Shown here piece by piece: positions 1 through 9,074 of a stretch of DNA of 64,000 bases. The position numbers and the translations under genes are program-made. Below the pieces are notes generated by a model, which was not told the DNA's origin, did no database searches, and was given only the letters and a program-made list of their open reading frames with translations. This DNA is from UBA1479 sp048263775 (lineage in GTDB: Bacteria; Pseudomonadota; Alphaproteobacteria; Rhodospirillales; Casp-alpha2). Each line of letters opens with the position of its first letter. The stretch's first letter is position 1. The stretch covers positions 1 to 64,000 of the forward strand of contig JBLXDU010000005.1 in the NCBI GenBank assembly GCA_048263775.1, read 5' to 3'.

Positions 1-74
1 TCGCCAAGAACCTGGCCGACAGCGGCGAAATCGTCATCGCCACCGGCGACGAAGAAGGCGAACTGGTGTTCTAG
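1..74 (+). CDS. fliG: Flagellar motor switch protein FliG, C-terminal end only
   Basis: Only the last 23 codons before a TAG at 72-74 are in the window. They end in a motif of the form AKNLADSGEIVI followed by an acidic tail, which resembles the extreme C terminus of alphaproteobacterial FliG. FliG forms the rotor ring that takes torque from the stator and joins the MS ring to FliM/FliN. The identification leans on gene order: fliH and fliN follow directly, as in the fliF-fliG-fliH-fliN-flbD operons of this class. Confidence 0.75.
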   Translation, partial: AKNLADSGEIVIATGDEEGELVF

Positions 75-88
75 GGCGCTAAAAAACA

Positions 89-1312
89 ATGATGATGAAG
101 GCAGAGATAGTGGGCGAGACCCCTTACAAGAAGTTCATGTTCGATACCGACTTCGACGAATTGGCGGAGCAGCGCGAGAAGGCTCGCGCCAAGGCTGCCG
201 CCGAAGCCGCCATGCGCGACGCGGGCGAGCCGGAGCCGGAGCCCGAACCTGAGCCGGAGGCCCCCACCTATTCCGAGGACGATCTGGCCCGCGCCCGCGA
301 GGAAGGTCTAGCCGAAGGTAAGCGGCTGGGCACCGAGGAAGCGTCGTCGACTGTCGACAAGCAGATCGCCGATACCCTGAATACAATTGCACAGCAGACC
401 CAATCTCTGTTCGAGGCCCAGACCGAAGCGAACGAAGGTCTGACCCATCACGCCATATCCGTCGCGGCGGCGCTGGTCCGCAAGCTGTTCCCCACCTTGA
501 ACCATCAGACCGCCCAGGATCAGGTGCAGTCCATGCTCGAGACGGTACTCGCTCAGCTGTCCGGCGAGCCGGAAATCATCGTCCGCGTTCCCGCGGATCT
601 TGCAGAATCCCTGCATGAACGCATCCAGGCCGTATCGGAACTATCCGGGTTTCGCGGCAATATCAAATTACTGGGCGACCCGGGCTTAACCGTCGGCGAT
701 TGCCGGCTGGAATGGTCTTCAGGCGGCGTGATGCGCAGCGCCAATGACCTGGCCCGCGAACTCGACGACATCGTCGCCCGCAACCTGAAGACCCCGGCGA
801 CGCCCGAGGCCGACCCGGAACCGGCGACGGACACCATGGACGCCCCGCAGGATTCGGCCTCTCCGGCCGCCGAATTGGAAAGCGCCCAACCCGTGGAAAC
901 GGTCGCCGACGCCTCCCCGGAACCTGTCGACGAAATGACCACCGACGCCGGCGCAGACAATGGTCAGGCCGCCGAGCCCGCGATCGAAGTTCCAGCGACA
1001 CAATCTGAGACCGCTGAACCGACGGCGGCACCCATAGCAGCCGAGCCCGCGCCCTCCCCGGCCGAGGCGCCCGCCGACGGCCCGCCGCCGGTGCCGTCGG
1101 AAGAAATTATGGCGGAGATCGAGATTGCCGCACCCGCCGTGCCGGACAGCGAAGAAGGCACGCACGCCCCCGTGCCGTCGGAAGACTTGATCGCCGACGC
1201 GGCCCCCGAAGGCACGCAGGACGACATATCCTCATCAAGCGAAGAAGCCGCGCCGGAGCCGAAACGGATCGGCGGTGCGGATCTGGAACTCGAAGACGAC
1301 CTGAAGGACTAG
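89..1312 (+). CDS. fliH: Flagellar assembly protein FliH-like, with a long acidic tail
   Basis: This 407-residue protein matches the position and core features of FliH, the regulator of the FliI export ATPase at the base of the flagellum. The N-terminal 90 residues are charged and contain an EPEPEPEPE run. Residues about 90-235 form the helical FliH/HrpE-like core (hydrophobic helix with ALVRKLFP, then a beta-rich segment with VRVPADL and GDPGLTVGDCRLEW). About 170 more residues are rich in Pro, Ala and Glu and carry two PVPSE(E/D) motifs; FliH is usually much shorter. Three consecutive ATG codons (89, 92, 95) lack a clear Shine-Dalgarno, so the start is uncertain by two residues. It lies 14 bases after fliG and 9 before fliN. 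Confidence 0.85.
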   Translation: MMMKAEIVGETPYKKFMFDTDFDELAEQREKARAKAAAEAAMRDAGEPEPEPEPEPEAPTYSEDDLARAREEGLAEGKRLGTEEASSTVDKQIADTLNTIAQQTQSLFEAQTEANEGLTHHAISVAAALVRKLFPTLNHQTAQDQVQSMLETVLAQLSGEPEIIVRVPADLAESLHERIQAVSELSGFRGNIKLLGDPGLTVGDCRLEWSSGGVMRSANDLARELDDIVARNLKTPATPEADPEPATDTMDAPQDSASPAAELESAQPVETVADASPEPVDEMTTDAGADNGQAAEPAIEVPATQSETAEPTAAPIAAEPAPSPAEAPADGPPPVPSEEIMAEIEIAAPAVPDSEEGTHAPVPSEDLIADAAPEGTQDDISSSSEEAAPEPKRIGGADLELEDDLKD

Positions 1313-1321
1313 GAGAAAACC

Positions 1322-1690
1322 ATGGCCGAAGACGATTTTGAACTGGGCGAATTCGTGTCCAACGGCGGTGACGGTGGTGAGGCCACCGGCTCCGCGCCGA
1401 CGGCAAGCCCCTCGGGCCTGCCGGAAGTCACCGATCTGCCCAAAAGCGCCCGTGACCTGGAAGCGGTCTACGATATCCCAGTGACGGTTTCCGCCGTTCT
1501 CGGCAAGGCGACCATGCAGGTCAGCCAGCTTTTGCGCCTTGGCCGCGGCGCCGTCATCGAACTCGACCGAAAGGTCGGTGAAGCCATCGACATCTATGTC
1601 AACAACCGCCTGGTCGCGCGCGGCGAAGTGGTGGTGGTCGAAGACCGTCTGGGCGTGACCATGACGGAAATCATCAAGACCGACCGCTAA
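1322..1690 (+). CDS. fliN: Flagellar motor switch protein FliN
   Basis: This 122-residue protein is a C-ring component that works with FliM and FliG in torque switching and export. The N-terminal 45 residues are acidic and low in complexity. Residues about 50-120 are a complete SpoA/FliN C-terminal domain: VYDIPVTVSAVLGKATMQV, then LLRLGRGAVIELDRKVGE, IYVNNRLVARGEVVVVE and LGVTMTEII, all typical. The start is supported by AGGAGAAAACC just before the ATG. It lies in the flagellar operon between fliH and a motA-like gene. Confidence 0.95.
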   Translation: MAEDDFELGEFVSNGGDGGEATGSAPTASPSGLPEVTDLPKSARDLEAVYDIPVTVSAVLGKATMQVSQLLRLGRGAVIELDRKVGEAIDIYVNNRLVARGEVVVVEDRLGVTMTEIIKTDR

Positions 1691-1719
1691 CACGGATCGG
1701 CCAGGAAAGACGACTGAAG

Positions 1720-2538
1720 ATGGCGGAAGCAACACCCAACGCCGGCGGCCCACTGCGCAACAGGACCACCGTGGACATCGCTACGGTACTCGGCCTTGCC
1801 GTGGGTTTCGGGCTGCTTGCCGCGGCAATCGTTCTGGGCGGATCACCGGGATCATTCATCAACATCCCGTCGATCCTGATCGTCATCGGCGGCACTTTCG
1901 CCATCACCACCGCGAGCTTTTCACTGAACGAAATGCTCCGCACCCTGCGGGTCGCGCTCAAAATCTTCATCCAGGTCAACCGCAATCCGACGCGCGCCGC
2001 GTTCCAGACCCTGCAACTGGCCGAACTGGCGCGCAAGCAAGGTGTCCTGGCGCTGCAGAACGTGATGGGCGCCATTCAGGCGGAACCGGTTCTGCACAAA
2101 GGCATCGGCATGGTCGTCGACGGCACGCCCGGCGAAGAGGTCGAAGCCATCCTGCGCCGCGACATGCAAGCCATGTTCCAACGCCATCAGAAAAGCATCA
2201 ACGTGCTGCGCCGCATGGCCGAACTGGCACCAGCCATGGGCTTGATCGGAACCCTGATCGGCCTGGTTCAGATGCTGGGCAACCTGTCGGACCCGGGCAC
2301 CATCGGCCCGAGCATGGCGGTGGCGCTGCTGACGACCTTTTACGGCGCAGTTCTGGCCAACATGGTGTTCACGCCGATGGCCAACAAACTGGAACGGAAC
2401 TCCGCCGACGAAGCCATGGTGAACCAGGTCTATGTCCTGTCCACCGGTTCGATCGGCCGTCAGGAAAACCCCCGGCGCCTGGAAATGCTGCTGAACAGCA
2501 TCCTGCCGCCGGAAAAGCGGGTTTCCTATTTCGACTAG
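1720..2538 (+). CDS. motA: MotA/PomA-type flagellar stator subunit
   Basis: This 272-residue inner-membrane protein belongs to the MotA/PomA family, the stator ring that uses ion flow through MotB/PomB to turn the motor. Two N-terminal transmembrane segments (about 20-45 and 47-68) are followed by a cytoplasmic loop. Two more segments carry the family signatures PAMGLIGTLIGLVQML and GPSMAVALLTTFYGAVLANM with their conserved prolines and glycines. AGGAAAG lies upstream of the ATG. No motB-like gene is adjacent or elsewhere in the window. The symbol is a family assignment; PomA-like sodium use cannot be read from the sequence. Confidence 0.85.
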   Translation: MAEATPNAGGPLRNRTTVDIATVLGLAVGFGLLAAAIVLGGSPGSFINIPSILIVIGGTFAITTASFSLNEMLRTLRVALKIFIQVNRNPTRAAFQTLQLAELARKQGVLALQNVMGAIQAEPVLHKGIGMVVDGTPGEEVEAILRRDMQAMFQRHQKSINVLRRMAELAPAMGLIGTLIGLVQMLGNLSDPGTIGPSMAVALLTTFYGAVLANMVFTPMANKLERNSADEAMVNQVYVLSTGSIGRQENPRRLEMLLNSILPPEKRVSYFD

Positions 2539-2613
2539 GCCCGAAGATGGCCCAAAGATAAATGAACGACACGACATGAATGACATGCGGATCAAAGTAG
2601 GGACAGAACGGTC

Positions 2614-3960
2614 ATGAGGTTATTGATTATCGGTACGCTCGGCGGGCAAATCGGCGCCGCAAGCCAGATCGCGATGCAGAAGGGAGCCAAGGTCCAGCAG
2701 GCCGAAACGGTCGACCGGGCCCTTGATCAATTGCGCTCGGGACAAGGTGCGGACCTGATCATGATCGACGTGCACGCCGACATCGCGCGCCTGGTGTCCT
2801 CGCTGGAAAGCGAACGCATCGCCCTTCCCGTCATCGCTTGCGGCGTCGGCAACGACAGCCAGGCCGCGGTCCGCGCCATCAAGGCCGGTGCCAAGGAATA
2901 CATCCCCCTGCCGCCGGATGCGGAACTGATCGCCGCCGTCCTGCATGCCGTGTCGGAAGAACCCAGCACCATCGTCTACAACGATCCGGGCATGGCCGAC
3001 GTCATCAAGATGGCCGACCAGATCGCCCCGTCGGAAGCCAGCGTCCTGATCACCGGCGCATCCGGCACCGGCAAGGAGATGATGGCCCGCCATCTTCATG
3101 CCAAAAGCCGCCGCAAGGACAAAACCTTCGTCGCCGTCAACTGCGCGGCAATCCCGGAGAACCTTCTGGAATCGGAACTGTTCGGGCACGAAAAAGGGGC
3201 CTTCACCGGCGCCGTGTCACGCCGCGTCGGCAAGTTCGAAGAAGCGGACGGTGGCACCCTGTTGCTCGACGAAGTCTCGGAAATGGACCCGCGCCTCCAG
3301 GCCAAGCTGCTGCGCGCCCTGCAGGAACGTGAAATCGACCGGGTCGGCGGCGCCAAGCCGGTAAAGGTCGACGTACGCATCATCGCCACATCCAACCGCA
3401 ACCTGCAGGAAGAGGTCGCCAAGGGCACCTTCCGCGAGGATCTGTACTTTCGTCTCAACGTGGTCAATCTGGTTATGCCGTCGCTCGCCCGGCGGGAACA
3501 GGACATCCCTCTCTTGGCCCGGCATTTCGTGAAAAAGTATTCGGAAGCCAATCACATCGACGAGCGGCCGATTTCCGAAGGCGCCATGAGCAGGCTTATG
3601 GCCCACAGTTGGCCCGGAAACGTGCGCGAACTGGAAAACGCCATTCACCGTGCCGTGATTCTGGCAACCGGATCGGATATCGGGCCGGAGACCATCATGG
3701 TGTCGGGCACCCAAGGAGCACCGGCCACCGGTATTTCCGACGCGGACATGGAAACCGCGGCCCTGGTCGGGCGCACCGTCGCCGACGTGGAGCGCGATCT
3801 GATCATCGATACCCTGCATCACTGCCTGGGTAACCGCACCCATGCGGCCAATATTCTGGGCATTTCCATCCGCACGCTGCGCAACAAGCTGCGTCAGTAC
3901 AGTCAGGAAGGCTTTGCCGTACCGCAACCGGGCGAAGCCGGCGCGGCGCCGGCCCCCTGA
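2614..3960 (+). CDS. flbD: Sigma-54-dependent flagellar transcriptional activator FlbD
   Basis: This 448-residue NtrC-type activator combines a receiver-like domain (1-115), an AAA+ sigma-54 activation domain (about 125-360) and a C-terminal Fis-type helix-turn-helix (about 390-435, AANILGISIRTLRNKL). Walker A is GASGTGKE at 148-155, GAFTGA at 195-200 is the sigma-54 contact loop, and Walker B reads GGTLLLDEV. The receiver keeps an Asp at position 52 but has no acidic pair near its start (LIIGTLGG instead of the usual DD), as described for Caulobacter FlbD, so it is probably not controlled by ordinary phosphorylation. Position between fliN/motA and flhA matches the FlbD context. No FliX gene is in the window. 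Confidence 0.9.
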   Translation: MRLLIIGTLGGQIGAASQIAMQKGAKVQQAETVDRALDQLRSGQGADLIMIDVHADIARLVSSLESERIALPVIACGVGNDSQAAVRAIKAGAKEYIPLPPDAELIAAVLHAVSEEPSTIVYNDPGMADVIKMADQIAPSEASVLITGASGTGKEMMARHLHAKSRRKDKTFVAVNCAAIPENLLESELFGHEKGAFTGAVSRRVGKFEEADGGTLLLDEVSEMDPRLQAKLLRALQEREIDRVGGAKPVKVDVRIIATSNRNLQEEVAKGTFREDLYFRLNVVNLVMPSLARREQDIPLLARHFVKKYSEANHIDERPISEGAMSRLMAHSWPGNVRELENAIHRAVILATGSDIGPETIMVSGTQGAPATGISDADMETAALVGRTVADVERDLIIDTLHHCLGNRTHAANILGISIRTLRNKLRQYSQEGFAVPQPGEAGAAPAP

Positions 3961-4064
3961 TCCGGGACGCCAAACGGACCGACCAAGGCATCCGATGAAC
4001 GACGACAAGAAAATGCCGAAACGAATGACGACGGGAACGAACGATATGACCGCGGGTAACGGCA

Positions 4065-6233
4065 ATGGCTGAGGCGACGCAAAGCGCCACCGTGGCCGCC
4101 CGCACGGCCGCGCCGCGCGGCGCCCCGCAATCGGGGCCCGAGGAAGAGGGCGGCAACCCGTTCCAGGGCGTGATCGACCTTCTCAAGCGCGGCGACCTGA
4201 TCTTCGCACTCGGCGTTATCGCTATCCTGGTGGTGCTGATACTGCCCATGCCGACCTGGCTCCTGGATATGAGCCTGGCCTTTTCCATCACTTTTTCGGT
4301 GCTGATCCTGATGACGGCACTGTTCATCGAAAAACCATTGCATTTTAACTCGTTCCCCACGGTTCTGCTGCTAGCGACCATGATCCGATTGGCGCTGAAC
4401 CTGGCTTCAACCCGCCTGATTTTGGCCGATGGCCATACGGGAACCGACGCCGCGGGTCAGGTCATCGAGGCCTTCGGTGGCTTCGTCATGCAGGACAACT
4501 TCGTCATCGGGATCATCGTTTTCGCGATCCTGGTGCTCGTCAACTTCATCGTCATCACCAAGGGTTCCGGCCGTATCGCCGAAGTGGCGGCACGCTTCAC
4601 CTTGGACGCCATGCCCGGCAAGCAGATGGCAATCGACGCCGATCTGTCGTCGGGTTTGATCGACGAAGACGATGCCCGCGCCCGACGCAAGGAACTGGAG
4701 GACGAAAGCACCTTCTTCGGCGCCATGGACGGTGCGTCCAAGTTCGTGCGCGGCGACGCCATCGCCGGCCTTCTGATCACCCTGATCAACGTCCTGGGTG
4801 GCATGGTCATCGGGGTCGCGCAGAAAGATCTGTCATTCGCTCAGGCCGCCGACATGTATACCCGCCTGACCGTCGGTGACGGTCTGGTCAGCCAAATCCC
4901 GGCACTGATCGTATCGACCGCGGCCGGTATGATGGTGACCAAGGCGGGCATCAGCGGCCCGACGGAAGCGACCCTGTTCCGCCAGCTCGGCGGTCAGCCG
5001 AAAACCCTCGGCATGTCCAGCTTCCTGCTGGTCGGCCTGGCAGCCATGCCCGGCATTCCGGCATTCCCCTTCCTGCTGCTGGCCTTCGCCACGGGCGCCA
5101 TGGGCTTCATCGTGACGGCCCGCGACAAACGCAAAGCCGAAGAAGCAATTCAGGCGCTTGAGGATTCCACGCCGGAGCCGAGCAAGGCTGCGGAAGAACC
5201 CATCGCGACAGCGTTGCGCATCGATTATCTGCGCCTGGAACTGGGCTATGGCCTGCTGTCGTTGATCAATTCGCCGCCCGAGAACGGCCAGCGCCTGACC
5301 GACCAGATCAAGGCCTTGCGCCGCCAGTTGGCGTCGGAAATGGGCTTCGTCATGCCGTCCGTGCGCATCCAGGACAACATGCAGCTTCCCGCCAATACCT
5401 ATGTGATCCGGGTCAAGGAGATCGAGACCGGGCGTGGCGACCTCCGGCCCAGCATGCTGCTGGTCATGGATCCGCGCGGCGAGGAAATCACCCTGGCCGG
5501 GGAAAAGACCATGGAACCGACCTTCGGTCTTCCGGCCATGTGGATCGAGGAAGCCAACCGCGAAGAAGCCCTGTTCCGTGGTTATACGGTGGTCGATCCG
5601 GCAACGGTGGTAACCACCCACCTGACCGAGATCATCAAGGACAACATGGACGACCTGTTGAGCTATGCGGAAACGCAGAAGCTTTTGGATGAGCTCGACA
5701 AGGAACAGCAGAAACTGGTCGAATCCATCATCCCCAGCACGATCTCCCTGGGCGGTCTGCAGCGGACCCTGCAAAACCTGCTGGCCGAACGGGTGTCGAT
5801 TCGCGATCTGCCGACCATCCTGGAAGGCGTCGCCGAAGCCTGTGCCGGAACCCGCAACGTGATGATGATCACCGAACATGTGCGTGCCCGTCTGGCGCGG
5901 CAGATTTCCGATGCCAACGTGAACGACCAGGGCTTCATTCCGCTGGTTACCCTGTCGCCGCCGTGGGAACAGGCCTTCGCCGAATCAATCGTCGGCCCGG
6001 AAGACGACAAGCAGTTGTCCATGGCGCCCTCGAAGCTCCAGGAATTCATCGGCGCGTTGCGCACCAACTTCGAACGGCAGGCGATGATGGGCGAAAGCCC
6101 TGTCCTGCTGACCAGTCCGGCCATCCGGCCCTATGTGCGCTCCATCGTGGAGCGCTTCCGGCCGATGACCGTCGTGATGTCCCAGAACGAAATCCACCCC
6201 AAGGCCAAGATTAAGACCGTGGGGCAGGTGTAA
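4065..6233 (+). CDS. flhA: Flagellar export apparatus protein FlhA
   Basis: This 722-residue protein is the large gate subunit of the flagellar type III export apparatus. About 45 Pro/Ala-rich residues precede eight predicted transmembrane helices (about 45-360). The FHIPEP region signatures are clear: FPTVLLLATMIRLALNLAST, then VITKGSGRIAEVAARFTLDAMPGKQMAIDADL within the conserved loop. A cytoplasmic domain of about 350 residues follows, where chaperone-substrate complexes dock. Length is slightly above the usual 690-700 because of the N-terminal extension. It sits 104 bases after flbD and 31 before flhF. Confidence 0.97.
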   Translation: MAEATQSATVAARTAAPRGAPQSGPEEEGGNPFQGVIDLLKRGDLIFALGVIAILVVLILPMPTWLLDMSLAFSITFSVLILMTALFIEKPLHFNSFPTVLLLATMIRLALNLASTRLILADGHTGTDAAGQVIEAFGGFVMQDNFVIGIIVFAILVLVNFIVITKGSGRIAEVAARFTLDAMPGKQMAIDADLSSGLIDEDDARARRKELEDESTFFGAMDGASKFVRGDAIAGLLITLINVLGGMVIGVAQKDLSFAQAADMYTRLTVGDGLVSQIPALIVSTAAGMMVTKAGISGPTEATLFRQLGGQPKTLGMSSFLLVGLAAMPGIPAFPFLLLAFATGAMGFIVTARDKRKAEEAIQALEDSTPEPSKAAEEPIATALRIDYLRLELGYGLLSLINSPPENGQRLTDQIKALRRQLASEMGFVMPSVRIQDNMQLPANTYVIRVKEIETGRGDLRPSMLLVMDPRGEEITLAGEKTMEPTFGLPAMWIEEANREEALFRGYTVVDPATVVTTHLTEIIKDNMDDLLSYAETQKLLDELDKEQQKLVESIIPSTISLGGLQRTLQNLLAERVSIRDLPTILEGVAEACAGTRNVMMITEHVRARLARQISDANVNDQGFIPLVTLSPPWEQAFAESIVGPEDDKQLSMAPSKLQEFIGALRTNFERQAMMGESPVLLTSPAIRPYVRSIVERFRPMTVVMSQNEIHPKAKIKTVGQV

Positions 6234-6264
6234 CGTACGGCAGAAAGCTACAGGAGAAACGATC

Positions 6265-7317
6265 ATGCGGCTTCTCACATTCAAGGCGGCGAACCTGCGG
6301 CAGGCGATGACCCTCGTGCGGCGCGAACTGGGCGACGAGGCGACCATCGTATCGACGCAGACCAACCCGATCAGCGGCGAGGCGCGAATTGTCGCCGCCC
6401 GTCAGCAGGACGCCAGCGACCCCCGCCTGGGTCATGTTGCCATGGCGCCGGAACAGCGCTTCGACCAGGTTTTGGAAACCTTGCTGCTGCACGGTGTGCC
6501 GATGAACCTGGCCGACCGTCTGTCCCAGGCCGCAGCCGACATGGAACCGCGCACACCGATCGCGGCGCTGACCGGCACCCTGGCCCTCGATTTCAATTTC
6601 GTACCCGTTGACGTGACCGCCGACAACCAACGCCTGATTCTGGTCGGCCCGCCGGGGGCCGGCAAGACGCTGGCTCTGGTGAAACTGGCCGCGCGGGCAC
6701 TGATGGCACGGCGGTCCGTGCAGCTTCTGACCACGGACCTGAAGCGTGCCGGCGCAGTCGAGCAGCTGACCGCCTTTGCCAAGGTCATGGGCCAGGAACT
6801 CTTCATCACAGAAACCGCCGAGGAACTGGCCCAGTTCATGGCCCGTATTCCCAAGCGGACCGTGGTGCTGATCGATTCACCGGGGGTCAATCATCGCTCG
6901 CACACGGAAATGGATAGCCTGTTCGATTTCGTCAACGCCGCCCCGGCCGAGCCGGTGCTGGTTCTGAACGCGGGTATGGACGCGCTGGAAGCCGCAGACG
7001 TGGCCATGGCGTTCGGATCGCTCGGCATCAAACGTATGCTGGTTACCCGCACGGACGCCACCGGGCGCATGGGGGCAATCCTGGCCGCCATGGAAAGCGC
7101 CGGACTGGCCCTGGCCGGAACCACGGGATCCGCCGATCCCATCGACGGTTTCTTCCCGACCGGCGCACCCGACCTGGCGGACCTTCTGTACGGTGAGGTT
7201 CTCAGCCTGAATGCGGAACTTCCCTTGCGCGACATCGAAGATGAAGACGTCGATCTGGAAGACTTGATCGACGACCACGAACGGATGATCAACGTCGCCC
7301 TTCCGGCCGAGGGCTGA
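6265..7317 (+). CDS. flhF: FlhF-like SRP-type GTPase (flagellar placement)
   Basis: This 350-residue protein resembles FlhF, the SRP-family GTPase that sets the site and number of polar flagella. The N terminus MRLLTFKAANLRQAM...LGDEATIVST is the FlhF B-domain signature. The NG domain has a P-loop GPPGAGKTLALVKLA (from about 128), TTDLKRAGAVEQL and a G3-like IDSPGVN. The classical DTAG is thus DSPG, a small departure from the family. FlhF is usually followed by flhG; no FlhG/MinD-like gene is here. It follows flhA with a 31-base gap, with CAGGAGAAACG as ribosome binding site. Confidence 0.88.
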   Translation: MRLLTFKAANLRQAMTLVRRELGDEATIVSTQTNPISGEARIVAARQQDASDPRLGHVAMAPEQRFDQVLETLLLHGVPMNLADRLSQAAADMEPRTPIAALTGTLALDFNFVPVDVTADNQRLILVGPPGAGKTLALVKLAARALMARRSVQLLTTDLKRAGAVEQLTAFAKVMGQELFITETAEELAQFMARIPKRTVVLIDSPGVNHRSHTEMDSLFDFVNAAPAEPVLVLNAGMDALEAADVAMAFGSLGIKRMLVTRTDATGRMGAILAAMESAGLALAGTTGSADPIDGFFPTGAPDLADLLYGEVLSLNAELPLRDIEDEDVDLEDLIDDHERMINVALPAEG

Positions 7318-7363
7318 GCCCTTCGGTCGCGGGCGGCAGCAGCACAATTTGGGGGTCGCACCA

Positions 7364-9061
7364 ATGTCGGAAATTTCCGCACCGCCACCGCCCCCGCCGG
7401 TGACGCCGACGGTCACCACCCCCCTGCCGCCGCCGACCGCCATCACCCTGCCCCCGGCCCAAGCCCAAATTCCCGTGCCGCAGGCGATCCTTGATGCCGC
7501 CCAGGGGGCGCGCTTCGACTTGCAGGTCGCCAATGTCACGCCACAGGGGCTTGCGACCCTTGAAGGCGTGGTCGGCAAATTGCAATTGCAGTTGCAGGCC
7601 CTGTTGAATCTGAATCCCGGCGACAAGGTCACCCTGCAATTGAATGGGCGCGGACCGCAGCTTCAATTCATCATCGCCGCGATCAACGGCCAAAGCCCGG
7701 CCGCAGCACTGCGCGCCGCGGCCCAATCCCTCCAGGCCGGCGCCCAGGCCACGGTTGGGACGGCGGCGCTCAACCTACCGCCATTCGCCGAAGGCAACAG
7801 CCTGATCGCGACCCTGCTGCGTCCGGCATCCGGGATTCCTGCGCCCTTATTGCCCGCCATGCCACCCGGCATCTCCGTGCCCGGCGGGCCCGGGGGCACT
7901 GGATCCGCTCTTTTAGGCACGACGGGGACGGGCCCATTGGGCGGGCAACCCGCCCCCCCCGGCGGGCCTCTTTCCGGGACCACACCCGCCCCCCAGACTG
8001 CTGGCCCTTTCGGCCCGGGCCAGGCAGGGGCATCCCCTTCTTCCACGCTTTCTCCGCAGGCTAACCCACCCCAGACTCTGCCCGCCGGAACCCAGTTCAC
8101 GGTTCAGATCACAACCCTACAGCCCGCCCCGCCGGGCGGGGCCGCCGCCCTGACTCAAACCCAAGGGCCGACACCGCCGCTTGCCGCCCTGGGGCAGACA
8201 CTGACCGGAATCGTCAGCGGCACACAGACCGGTGGCCAGGCCATTGTCGACACGCCGCTGGGTCCGGTCGCCCTGGCCGGCGCGAATCCGCCGCCCGAGG
8301 GGGCCCGCGTGGTGTTGACCGTAACCAGCGCGCCGCTGCCTCCGGCGCAGCCGGAACCGCTTCTCGACAACGCCCAACTGACGCTTCGCCAGGCCCTGTT
8401 CCTCGACCGCCATTGGCCGGCCATGCACGATGTGGTCGAAACCCTGGCGCAAGCGGCGCCCAACACCGCACAGCATCTTCTGCATGCGGTCTTGCCACGC
8501 CCGGACGGAAACATGACGGCGAACATCATGTTCTTTCTGTCTGCCGTTCGTGGTGGCGATCTCCGTGCTTGGCTAGGCGACAATACCGTGCGGGTGTTGC
8601 AGCGGATCAACCCGGGATTGTTGGGCCGCATGCGCGAGGATATGGGGCAACTGTCACGCCTGGCAGATGAACAAACAACCGGAGACTGGCGCATTTTCAT
8701 GATCCCTTTCATGAATGGCGAGCAATTGGATCAGATCCGCCTGTTCACCCGCGCCCAAGCCGAGGACGACGACGCGGAGCACGGCCCCGGCACCCGTTTC
8801 GTGATCGACGTCACCCTGTCGAAGCTGGGACACATTCAATTGGACGGTCTGGTAGACACGGCGCACCGGCGAATGGACATGGTGGTACGATCGGACGCGC
8901 ATTTGCCGCCGGACATGCGCAATGATATCCGCCATCTTTACGAAATGTCAGGCGACATCACCGGGTTCCGGGGCGGCGTCGGATTTCAGGCGCAACCTGC
9001 TAATTTCATCGCGGTCGAACCCCCTGCCCCGGCCAAGGGCGGCGTTGGACTGGTCGTATAG
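7364..9061 (+). CDS. Proline-rich FliK-like flagellar protein
   Basis: This protein of about 565 residues starts with a poly-Pro segment (APPPPPPVTP). A domain at about 45-120 is rich in Gln and Leu (KLQLQLQALLNLNPGDKVTLQL), and a Pro/Gly-rich linker of about 200 residues follows. The C-terminal 200 residues contain FVIDVTLSKLGHIQLDGLV and MRNDIRHLYEM, which fit the pattern of FliK/hook-length-control C-terminal domains in alphaproteobacteria. FliK is secreted and measures hook length. An in-frame TTG at 7349 is also possible, but the ATG at 7364 with GGGGGT upstream is preferred. Placement directly after flhF supports a flagellar role; the exact FliK assignment is inferred from architecture and composition. 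Confidence 0.6.
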   Translation: MSEISAPPPPPPVTPTVTTPLPPPTAITLPPAQAQIPVPQAILDAAQGARFDLQVANVTPQGLATLEGVVGKLQLQLQALLNLNPGDKVTLQLNGRGPQLQFIIAAINGQSPAAALRAAAQSLQAGAQATVGTAALNLPPFAEGNSLIATLLRPASGIPAPLLPAMPPGISVPGGPGGTGSALLGTTGTGPLGGQPAPPGGPLSGTTPAPQTAGPFGPGQAGASPSSTLSPQANPPQTLPAGTQFTVQITTLQPAPPGGAAALTQTQGPTPPLAALGQTLTGIVSGTQTGGQAIVDTPLGPVALAGANPPPEGARVVLTVTSAPLPPAQPEPLLDNAQLTLRQALFLDRHWPAMHDVVETLAQAAPNTAQHLLHAVLPRPDGNMTANIMFFLSAVRGGDLRAWLGDNTVRVLQRINPGLLGRMREDMGQLSRLADEQTTGDWRIFMIPFMNGEQLDQIRLFTRAQAEDDDAEHGPGTRFVIDVTLSKLGHIQLDGLVDTAHRRMDMVVRSDAHLPPDMRNDIRHLYEMSGDITGFRGGVGFQAQPANFIAVEPPAPAKGGVGLVV

Positions 9062-9074
9062 GGAGAACGGAACC

